Shown in pieces: positions 43,599-50,755 of a DNA stretch of 64,000 nucleotides; within the stretch, counting starts at the first letter, position 1; each line of letters opens with the position of its first letter. This stretch comes from JBCCSZ01 sp039821145 (lineage in GTDB: Bacteria; Bacteroidota; Bacteroidia; Chitinophagales; Saprospiraceae): contig JBCBOS010000007.1 of NCBI GenBank assembly GCA_039821145.1, positions 1 to 64,000 of the forward strand. The letters are read 5' to 3'. The position numbers and the translations under genes were made by a program. The notes beneath the pieces were generated by a model, which was given only the letters and a program-made list of their open reading frames with translations, was not told where the DNA came from and did not search any database.

Positions 43599-44318
43599 CT
43601 ATTCGCTTTGGTCTGCCAGCGGCACGGGAGAAGGAACCTTTACGGGATTTCGGTCGTCGTAGATGAGCAAGCACTTGAACAGCTTTTGGTAAATCTCGGC
43701 TTCGGATAGCTCGTTGACTGTATTGAGCAACTTGGGATCATCGGAGATCCACTCCCGGAAGTTGTCGTAGGTAAAATCGACAATTTGTCCGCTTTCGAAT
43801 CGCAGAAGTTTTTCGTAAGTGATGCGCTGGACCCGTTCGACATAGCCCACCTGATAGGGTTTGCCAGTCAATGGATTGTAGACAGGCATGGGAATTTTTC
43901 GCTTTACCTCATCCTCAAAGCTGAAATAGCAGATGTTGCCCCGCAGCTGAAGCCCGGCAAAGACGGTCATGGGTTTGTCCATGGGGCGGTACGGCAGGCG
44001 GATGTAGGGAATTCCCCCGAGGCAGACCCCCCAAAGGCTATCGGCCTGCAATTCGAAACGGCTCGAATCCTTCCATTCGATCGTTCCCAACTGGGTCGAA
44101 AAATTTTGGGGATTGGTGTAGACCTCTGCTTTGACCTCCTCCCATTTGGCATCGGGACGGTTGTTGCGAAAAGCTTCATAATTGGTGTAAATTCCATCCT
44201 GAAAGTGAAAGTTTTTGCCCAACAAAACGAGCGTATCGGTGGATTGGGCTGCCAATGGGAACATCCAAAGGCAAATCAGGCAAGGAATGACGATATGTAA
44301 GAGCTGTTTGAGTCCCAA
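43599..44318 (-). CDS. Secreted protein of unknown function between gldA and gldF
   Basis: 239 residues. The frame is closed by a TAG just upstream and has no ATG or GTG before the signal peptide. The start is therefore probably the TTG at 44318, which gives a good signal peptide (LLHIVIPCLICLWMFPLAAQS). The mature part is mixed alpha/beta with many aromatics (WKDSSRFELQADSLWGVCLGGIPYIRLPYRPMDKPM) and an acidic C-terminal helix. No domain recognised. It lies 33 bases after gldA and 58 before gldF in the same direction, so co-expression is very likely and a link to the Gld transporter or gliding machinery is plausible. Confidence 0.8.
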   Translation of the reverse strand: MGLKQLLHIVIPCLICLWMFPLAAQSTDTLVLLGKNFHFQDGIYTNYEAFRNNRPDAKWEEVKAEVYTNPQNFSTQLGTIEWKDSSRFELQADSLWGVCLGGIPYIRLPYRPMDKPMTVFAGLQLRGNICYFSFEDEVKRKIPMPVYNPLTGKPYQVGYVERVQRITYEKLLRFESGQIVDFTYDNFREWISDDPKLLNTVNELSEAEIYQKLFKCLLIYDDRNPVKVPSPVPLADQSE

Positions 44319-44351
44319 ATCAGGCAGTTTTTCCAGGGAGAACGGCTCACC

Positions 44352-45260
44352 CTAGTTTTTAGTAAGAGATTGAAAGACATTCTCTACGCTCACGACTTCT
44401 TTGTGCATCTCGATCAGGGTCAGCTTTTGATCGACCGCAAATGTAAAAATATTCACTCTAAAATCGGTTTTTAGTTTGGAGACCAGCTGCCAACGACCAT
44501 TGCCCAAGGAGCGGACAGATTTGACACCTGGAATTTTGCGGAGCAGCTGTTCGTTCACCTTTTCCACAAACTCCACCACCACAACTGACTCTCCAGATAC
44601 CCGATGGTGCAGCGATTCGATGGGGTCATCGGCGACGATCTTGCCCTGGTTGATGATCAGGACTCTGTCGCACAAAGCCTGCACCTCTTGCATGATGTGG
44701 GTGGAAAAAATCACGGTTTTCTCCTTTCCCAATGACTTGATCAACTGGCGGATTTCCACGAGCTGATTGGGATCCAGTCCGGAGGTAGGCTCATCCAGAA
44801 TGAGGACCTGCGGGTCGTGCAACATGGCTTGGGCCAGGCCCACCCGCTGGCGATACCCCTTGGAAAGCGCGCCGATGGGCTTGTACTGCTCTCGCTCCAA
44901 GCCCGTGCGCTCGATCATTTCGTCGATCCGCTGCTTTTGCTTGGGCAGACTGTGAAGGCCCGCCACAAACTGAAGGTATTCCCGCACGTACAGGTCCTTG
45001 TACAGGGGATTGTGCTCTGGCAGGTAGCCGATCTGCTTGCGAACCTCCATGGGCGACGTCTCCGTATCGTGTCCGCATACCTCTACCCGACCCGAGCTGG
45101 CGGGCACAAAGCAGGTGATGACCTTCATGGTGGTGGTTTTGCCCGCACCATTGGGGCCCAGGAATCCGAGGATTTCTCCCTTGGCAGCTTCGAAAGAGAC
45201 ATTGTCTACTGCCCGTTGCTTTCCGTATATCTTTGTTAATTGTTGTACTTTGACAGACAT
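44352..45260 (-). CDS. gldA: Gliding motility-associated ABC transporter ATP-binding protein GldA
   Basis: 302 residues. Walker A GPNGAGKTT, Q-loop GYLPEHNPLY, signature LSKGYRQRVGLAQAM and Walker B LDEPTSGLDPNQ are followed by an about 80-residue C-terminal domain, as in GldA-type ATPases. It powers the GldF/GldG membrane complex. First gene of the long minus-strand run ending with the proline dehydrogenase gene. Confidence 0.93.
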   Translation of the reverse strand: MSVKVQQLTKIYGKQRAVDNVSFEAAKGEILGFLGPNGAGKTTTMKVITCFVPASSGRVEVCGHDTETSPMEVRKQIGYLPEHNPLYKDLYVREYLQFVAGLHSLPKQKQRIDEMIERTGLEREQYKPIGALSKGYRQRVGLAQAMLHDPQVLILDEPTSGLDPNQLVEIRQLIKSLGKEKTVIFSTHIMQEVQALCDRVLIINQGKIVADDPIESLHHRVSGESVVVVEFVEKVNEQLLRKIPGVKSVRSLGNGRWQLVSKLKTDFRVNIFTFAVDQKLTLIEMHKEVVSVENVFQSLTKN

Positions 45261-45287
45261 ATGATGAGCCCTTTTGTAGACTGGGCG

Positions 45288-45318
45288 TAAAACTACTAAT
45301 TTTAAAAGGTTCTGCCAA
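45288..45318 (-). promoter_or_regulatory. Candidate gldA operon promoter
   Basis: On the minus strand TTG (45318-45316) and TAGTTTTA (45295-45288) are separated by 20 bases, resembling the -33/-7 pair with one mismatch in the last -7 base. It lies 27 bases upstream of the gldA ATG. Confidence 0.35.
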
Positions 45319-45431
45319 TGCCTCTTTTATGGGGAAAGTCAGCATCCTGGCAAAAAATCATTCCCTCACCTTGGGGTCGAGAATTGTTGCCCGCCTCCTT
45401 TTGACGTCTGAGCAGAGGAATTATTGTCCGC

Positions 45432-47045
45432 TTATTGAGAAGCTTGAAAACTTAGTTTGAATTCGTGGAACTGATGGGCTGCATTGCGGGGCGACAGGCT
45501 GGCCGAGCGCTCATTTTCGCCAATGATGTAGTACTGACAGAGATTTTGCCGCTCCAGGGTCGCACCGTAGATGCCATCGCCCGCCTCCAGATCGTCGTGT
45601 TCTCCATCGTCGAACAGCTCCAGCCGCTGAAAAGGGGCAAACTCCGTAAAGCGGTACGCGAGGTAAACCTGACGGGTATTTTCTACCTGGGCGCGGATGA
45701 CGATCTCCTTGTCGCGAGCGATGTGCTCCACCCGGCCGATGGCAGGCGGTTCCTTTTTGAGCAAGGGGTGCTTGGCCAGGTGTTGTTGGCGGGCATCCAT
45801 CAGTTCATTGAGGCCGATGATCTTGGACCGACCAGCTGCGGCGGTTTGATTCAAGTTCTCTGAAAAGGTCTCAAAGGGGTACAATTTATTGACGTCTTCC
45901 TTCACATAAGGAGTGATGAACTTGTGAACTTCTGCTGCCCGCTCTTTGAATTTGCCACTGTCGAGGTAGTCTTCGACGATGGTTCGGACATGTGCCACGT
46001 AGATCTTCCGGTTGAGGGAGTTTTTCAAAATCTTGCTGATCAAGGGGCGAAAATCGTTCTTGTAGTGGAGAAACAGTCCCATTTCCTGCAATTCCTTGTT
46101 GGACATGGGCCGGGGGTTGTTGCCGTCGAAGCGAAATCCGCCAAATGCCAGGTTCATGTCCCAAACGATGGGCTGAAACAGGCCGAAAGAATCCTTGAAC
46201 AGGTAATAATTGTGGCACAGGCGCCCGCTGTAGCTGTCCAGATTGACCAGGACATTGTTGAAGGCATGCATCCACAAAACGGCATCGACATTGATGAATT
46301 CACCGATTTGATCGGGCGTTTTTTCCAGAACCCAGGCGAGCTTGACCAGGTCTGTCCAGCCATTCTTGCTTTTCATCTCATAATTGCGCTCGTAGCAGAT
46401 CGAATCCTGTCCCTGATAGATCAAAGAAGCCTTTTCGCCCTTGGGACAGCCCTTGATCTCGGCAGCGTCCCAGGTTGGGTCGCATTTGATCAAAGTGCCT
46501 TTGTCATATCCAAAATGCTTGCGCAAGAATGCCTTGTCGACGGACTCAGTAAGATTGTACAGGCCCAATTTTTCACCATTGACGTGTACGATGGCATAAT
46601 TGGCCGTGGAGGCTGGCATGTAAGAGCGGGCCACTTCGTAGGCCATCACCTCGCGCAGGAAGCTGGGATCGCGAAAGACGTTGGACAATTTGAGGGTTTT
46701 GATGCCCCCGGGCAGGCACTGGCTTTTCTTCTTGAAGTTGAGCTTTACGTTGAATGGCAGCTTGGAGGAATCGGATTTGCGCACATTGTAAAAAGAGCTG
46801 TTGCCTTTGTAGCGCACCCCGACGCTGTCGTATTCCACTCCATTGAGGCGAAGGGTGGCCAGCAGTCGGGCGTCTTCCCCGGCATCTTTGTACTGATTGA
46901 GCAAGGCATACCAGTCGTCTTGTTCAAAATCTAGATGAATCTCGTTGACTTTGTTGATGTTGTACAAATCCTGAGCAGGGAGCTGCCAAAGCAAGGCACA
47001 CAGCCAGAAGAGTAAGAAAATGCGTATCATAAGCAAACGATCCAT
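45432..47045 (-). CDS. CotH kinase family protein
   Basis: 537 residues from the ATG at 47045 (another possible at 47030; the upstream frame begins with GTG). The signal peptide ends LWQLPAQ. CotH hallmarks are GVRYKGNSSF, KLPFNVKLNF, KTLKLSNVFRDPSFLREVMAYEVARSYM, ANYAIVHVNGEKLGLYNLTESVDKAFLRKHFG and the metal-binding VWDMNLAFGG. A C-terminal beta-domain follows (about 440-530). CotH proteins are secreted atypical kinases, known from spore coats and in Gram-negative surface proteins. The target protein here is unknown. Confidence 0.9.
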   Translation of the reverse strand: MDRLLMIRIFLLFWLCALLWQLPAQDLYNINKVNEIHLDFEQDDWYALLNQYKDAGEDARLLATLRLNGVEYDSVGVRYKGNSSFYNVRKSDSSKLPFNVKLNFKKKSQCLPGGIKTLKLSNVFRDPSFLREVMAYEVARSYMPASTANYAIVHVNGEKLGLYNLTESVDKAFLRKHFGYDKGTLIKCDPTWDAAEIKGCPKGEKASLIYQGQDSICYERNYEMKSKNGWTDLVKLAWVLEKTPDQIGEFINVDAVLWMHAFNNVLVNLDSYSGRLCHNYYLFKDSFGLFQPIVWDMNLAFGGFRFDGNNPRPMSNKELQEMGLFLHYKNDFRPLISKILKNSLNRKIYVAHVRTIVEDYLDSGKFKERAAEVHKFITPYVKEDVNKLYPFETFSENLNQTAAAGRSKIIGLNELMDARQQHLAKHPLLKKEPPAIGRVEHIARDKEIVIRAQVENTRQVYLAYRFTEFAPFQRLELFDDGEHDDLEAGDGIYGATLERQNLCQYYIIGENERSASLSPRNAAHQFHEFKLSFQASQ

Positions 47046-47192
47046 TGACCGCTCATTTTGATTGAATGAAAAAATCACCTGTTTGTTTGCCGCATCATTT
47101 GGCCGAGGGGACGGCTGCGAAGCTGGATTTTGTCCGTTAGTGATTAACGGTACACAATAATACTAAAAATAGCGCAAACAAAGGGGGATGCC

Positions 47193-48632
47193 TCACTCCC
47201 ATTTGGCCACATTGATCATGGCCCGGGGATAATCTGCTCCGATTCGCACCTGACTTTCCGACAGTTCATCCTCTGAGAGCAGGTGGATGCTGTGAATGCG
47301 TTTGGCCGGAATGTCCTGAAGTTCTGGCAACCAGGTTTTGACGTATTCGCCAGTTGGATCGTAGCGTTCGGCCTGTTTGAGGATGTTGAAGTATCGATCA
47401 TCTCGCGGATCACTGCCCACGCCTGCGATGTAATTCCAATTGCCCCAATTGCTACAGGGATCGTAATCGACGAGGAGGGATTCGAAGTATTCTGCCCCCA
47501 TTTGCCAATTGACGCGGAGGTCTTTGACCAGAAAACTGGCGACATTTTGGCGCCCTCGGCTGGACATGTAGCCCGTGCGCTTGAGTTCGCGCATATTGGC
47601 ATCGATGAAGGGAACGCCTGTGCGACCATCTTTCCATAGATTGAGTAGATGACGGTCGTTTTGCAATCTCGGGTCTGCAACGCCCTTGATTCCTCCCTTT
47701 TTGAAGATGGCATTGCCGTGTTTTTTGCCCATGAGTCGGAAAAAGTCTCTCCAGAGCAGCTCGAAAAACAAGCCATAGGTCGATTTGCTCGCCCCATTTT
47801 TGGATTCATACTTTTTCAACTCCCGATAGACGTATTTGGGCGATAGGCAACCCTGGGCCAGCCAAGGAGAGAATTTGGAGGAGTAATTGTCGCCCAGCAG
47901 TTCGTCGCGGGTATCTTTGTAGTGTTGGATGTGTTGGCCTTCCCAGATGTAGTAGTGAAGGCGCTCCTTGCCCGCTGTCTCCCCGCCGCGAAAGCTCATG
48001 CCTGCATTTGTTGGACTGCCCGTTGGCGAGTGGCCAAATTCTGTCAAACAAGGGATTTGTCCCATTTCCAACTCCATGGTCAGTGGGGCAAAATCGCCAT
48101 CTTTTGGGGAGGGAAATGGTTCGCGGACGCCGACAAAACGCTCTACCTCTTTGCGAAAAGCCGTGAAAACATCGGGGGTATGGGTGACAGGAAACGGCAA
48201 ATCCTGGGTGTAGTACAACATTTTGCCCCTGGAATAGATGATTTCCTGGCCGATCGACCACAGATTTCGCTCCAGCGCATCCTGTACCTTGATTTCTTCA
48301 TAGGTGCGCTCGCGATTGCAAAAAATCCAGCTGGTTTTGACTTCCCGTGCCAACTCAAAGAGGATGTCTTCGGGTTTGCCCACCCGCACGTACAAGTCGC
48401 TGCCAATGGCTTGGAGGGATTGTCGAAGGTCTTGTACTGCCTCAATGATGAATTTGGCCCGATGAACGCCCGTCTTGGGAAAGCCAAATCGAGTGGTTCC
48501 TTGGAAGGTTCTAGAATCAAATACGAATACGGGGATGACCTCCTCTGCGCTGGACAGCGCATGGCTCAAAGCCTCGTTGTCATGCAAGCGAAGATCTTGG
48601 CGAAACCATACAATGACACGTTTGCGTTTCAT
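47193..48632 (-). CDS. Cryptochrome/photolyase family, DASH type
   Basis: 479 residues from the ATG at 48632. The N-terminal photolyase domain (VIVWFRQDLRLHDNEAL, VFVFDSRTF) is followed by the FAD-binding C-terminal domain with SKFSPWLAQGCLSPKYVYREL, LLWRDFFRLM, DANMRELKRTGYMSSRGRQNVASFLVKDL and WQMGAEYFESLLVDYDPCSNWGNWNYIAGVGSDPR, typical of CRY-DASH. The family repairs cyclobutane dimers in single-stranded DNA and may sense blue light. It starts 441 bases from the divergent lipoprotein gene. Confidence 0.93.
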   Translation of the reverse strand: MKRKRVIVWFRQDLRLHDNEALSHALSSAEEVIPVFVFDSRTFQGTTRFGFPKTGVHRAKFIIEAVQDLRQSLQAIGSDLYVRVGKPEDILFELAREVKTSWIFCNRERTYEEIKVQDALERNLWSIGQEIIYSRGKMLYYTQDLPFPVTHTPDVFTAFRKEVERFVGVREPFPSPKDGDFAPLTMELEMGQIPCLTEFGHSPTGSPTNAGMSFRGGETAGKERLHYYIWEGQHIQHYKDTRDELLGDNYSSKFSPWLAQGCLSPKYVYRELKKYESKNGASKSTYGLFFELLWRDFFRLMGKKHGNAIFKKGGIKGVADPRLQNDRHLLNLWKDGRTGVPFIDANMRELKRTGYMSSRGRQNVASFLVKDLRVNWQMGAEYFESLLVDYDPCSNWGNWNYIAGVGSDPRDDRYFNILKQAERYDPTGEYVKTWLPELQDIPAKRIHSIHLLSEDELSESQVRIGADYPRAMINVAKWE

Positions 48633-49073
48633 ATCAGATAAAATTGAACGGTTTGGTGTTAGGTTGCTTTGGTTCAATTCATGAAACAAGTGGGAGTTTC
48701 TGCAAAATCCCGAAGGACGTACTGCCGAAAAGGGTCGACGTTCGGACGGAGAAAACCAGGGACAGAGTGCAATGTACTTCTTTTCACCGAACTAAAATAC
48801 TTTTTCTAAGACATCTGCCCGCCTTGTACTGTCGTACATTTGTTAAACAAGCATTTGCCAGTATATGTTTCGAATGTTCGCCGAATTCGACACAATCTTC
48901 AGAGGGTTTGGAAGCTTGCAAAATTGTACCGATTTTTGCAGTCGTTATTCAGAACGATTCTGAACAAAACCCTTTCCAAATCCTTCTAATTCTAAAGTGG
49001 GAAATGGATTACTTTTGCAGCTGGTTCTCTTTGTGATCGACCAGCAATCTGTACCATCTTAAAACTACAACCG
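48633..49073. other. Divergent intergenic region
   Basis: 441 bases between the cryptochrome gene and the lipoprotein gene at 49074. The reading frame at 48644-49036 has no protein features. A possible -7 element lies at 49010-49017; no RNA gene or clear riboswitch fold was recognised. Confidence 0.55.
49010..49017 (+). promoter_or_regulatory. Possible -7 element for the 49074 gene set
   Basis: TACTTTTG fits TAnnTTTG, 56 bases before the ATG at 49074. The same octamer stands before ndk. No clear -33 was seen. Confidence 0.4.
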
Positions 49074-49664
49074 ATGTACTCAAAAATCTTGTTTTTCGCC
49101 TGCCTTTTTGTCCTCATTGGCAGCTCTTGCACCGATCCCAAAGCAGCAGACAACAGCGATGCCTCTACAGAACAAACAGAGGAGAAAGATGCCTTTGCAG
49201 AAGAATTCAAAAAGGCATATGATACCGAAAGCATCACCAAGGGCGACAAGTCCAAGGGAGAGGCTGACTACAAGGCCGTCGTCAACGCCGAAGAAGACGA
49301 CGTGACCAAGCGGGCCAAACTCTACGATCTGGTGATGAACCGCCACGATGAGGTGATGCCACGCATGACAGAAATCACCAAAGTCAGACGCGCCCTGGCC
49401 GTTGCCATGAAGGATGCCGAAGACAGTGGCAACGAAGAACGCCTGGCCAAGGTCAAGGAGAAGTTTGACATGGTGGAAAATGCCAACAAGGGAATGTGGG
49501 ACTGGATGCACTCCTTCAAACACCCCGCCCCCACCGATCCGCAGGACCAGGTCATGGAATACCTTCAGGCCGAATTGAAGAAAATCAACCAGATCGATTC
49601 CGATATTGACAACGCCATCTCAGAAGGCAACAAGTTCATCTCAGAATTGCAAGTGATCCAATAA
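49074..49664 (+). CDS. Exported helical lipoprotein of unknown function
   Basis: 196 residues. The lipobox is IGSSC (Cys at about 19), then an acidic Asp/Glu-rich linker. A long helical, coiled-coil-prone domain follows (DEVMPRMTEITKVRRALAVAMKDAEDSGNEERLAKVKEKFDMVENANKGMWDWMHSF...YLQAELKKINQIDSDIDNAI). This type recurs in Bacteroidota beside respiratory and copper genes, sometimes mislabelled as a viral inclusion protein. It lies 14 bases before the SCO gene, which suggests a role in cytochrome oxidase or copper handling (inference). Confidence 0.75.
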   Translation: MYSKILFFACLFVLIGSSCTDPKAADNSDASTEQTEEKDAFAEEFKKAYDTESITKGDKSKGEADYKAVVNAEEDDVTKRAKLYDLVMNRHDEVMPRMTEITKVRRALAVAMKDAEDSGNEERLAKVKEKFDMVENANKGMWDWMHSFKHPAPTDPQDQVMEYLQAELKKINQIDSDIDNAISEGNKFISELQVIQ

Positions 49665-49678
49665 CCACAACCAGCGAC

Positions 49679-50317
49679 ATGACACAACGCTCCCTATTTT
49701 CCCTTTCCTGCTTTTGTGTCTTGGTGGTCTTCCTACTGACCGCCTGCACCCAAGAGGAAAAACAAGACAGCCTGCCCATACTGGGTTTCCGAGAAGTCGT
49801 CAATGGCGATACGGTCTACCACAAGATCAAGGATTTTGAATTTGTGGATCAAGACAGCAACCGCATTGTCAATGCCACTTTCAAAGACAAGCTCTACGTC
49901 ACCGACTTTTTCTTCACCTCCTGCCCGACGATCTGTCCAAAGGTCAAGCAACAGATGTTGCGCATTTACGACAAATTTGCGGAGGAAGATCGGCTCGTTT
50001 TGCTGTCCCACTCCATCGACGTCAGGCGCGATACGGTGGCCACCCTCAAGCGGTTTGCCCAAAAGTTGGAAGTGGATGGCAAGCGTTGGCATTTCGTCAC
50101 GGGAGAGGAGGACCACATTTACGACATGGCCGACGATTATTTCGTGGTGGCCCAAAAAGACCCCAATGCACCGGGCGGCTTCGACCACAGTGGCAAGATC
50201 ATTTTGGTAGACCCGGATCGCTACGTTCGCTCCTTTGCAGACGGCACTGATCCCGAATCGGTCGATCGCTTGTTGCTAGACATTCAGCAATTGTTGGACG
50301 AAACGGCTGGTCAATGA
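49679..50317 (+). CDS. SCO1/SenC family protein
   Basis: 212 residues. The lipoprotein signal ends LLTAC. The thioredoxin-like SCO domain has the copper-binding CxxxC in FTSCPTICPKVKQQM and, near the C terminus, the conserved histidine in FDHSGKIILVD. SCO proteins deliver copper to the CuA centre of cytochrome oxidase or act as periplasmic thiol enzymes. Its stop overlaps the next gene's ATG (ATGA), so it is translationally coupled to the c-type cytochrome. Confidence 0.92.
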   Translation: MTQRSLFSLSCFCVLVVFLLTACTQEEKQDSLPILGFREVVNGDTVYHKIKDFEFVDQDSNRIVNATFKDKLYVTDFFFTSCPTICPKVKQQMLRIYDKFAEEDRLVLLSHSIDVRRDTVATLKRFAQKLEVDGKRWHFVTGEEDHIYDMADDYFVVAQKDPNAPGGFDHSGKIILVDPDRYVRSFADGTDPESVDRLLLDIQQLLDETAGQ

Positions 50318-50712
50318 CAAAATGTGCTTGGGCTTGTGTCCTCTTTGTGATCATTTTTGGCTATATTGCTTGTCAGGAAAATCCCTACAGACAAGGCAAA
50401 AACCTATACACTGCCTACTGCGCCACCTGCCACATGGAAGAGGGCCAAGGTTTGAAAGGATTGTTCCCCCCCATTGCCGGGGCCGATTATCTGGAGGAGC
50501 ATTTCGAGGAATTGCCTTGCATCATCAGATATGGCCTGGAAGGGGAAATCGTTGTGAATGGCCGCAGCTACAACCAGCCCATGTTGGCCATCAAGAACAT
50601 CAACGAGATCGAGATTGCCAACATCATGAATTTCATCAATCGTGAATGGCGCAATGTCGATGATTTCGTAAGCCCGGAACAGGTGCGCCAACAATTGTCC
50701 AAGTGTCAGTGA
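50314..50712 (+). CDS. c-type cytochrome lipoprotein
   Basis: 132 residues. The N-terminal signal ends with a lipobox-like YIAC (Cys20). The haem-binding CATCH motif is at residues 36-40, and a distal methionine ligand is likely in NQPML. The domain is class I cytochrome c (LFPPIAG, EIEIANIMNFI). Its position with the SCO gene suggests a small electron carrier for a terminal oxidase; none is encoded in the window. Confidence 0.88.
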   Translation: MTKCAWACVLFVIIFGYIACQENPYRQGKNLYTAYCATCHMEEGQGLKGLFPPIAGADYLEEHFEELPCIIRYGLEGEIVVNGRSYNQPMLAIKNINEIEIANIMNFINREWRNVDDFVSPEQVRQQLSKCQ

Positions 50713-50755
50713 CAAAAGCCGTGCGCCCGTCCACAGACCGTTAATCCTTACAAGC

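Noticed and set aside
45924..46934. 336-residue plus-strand reading frame
   Set aside because: Antisense to the CotH gene; no independent features.
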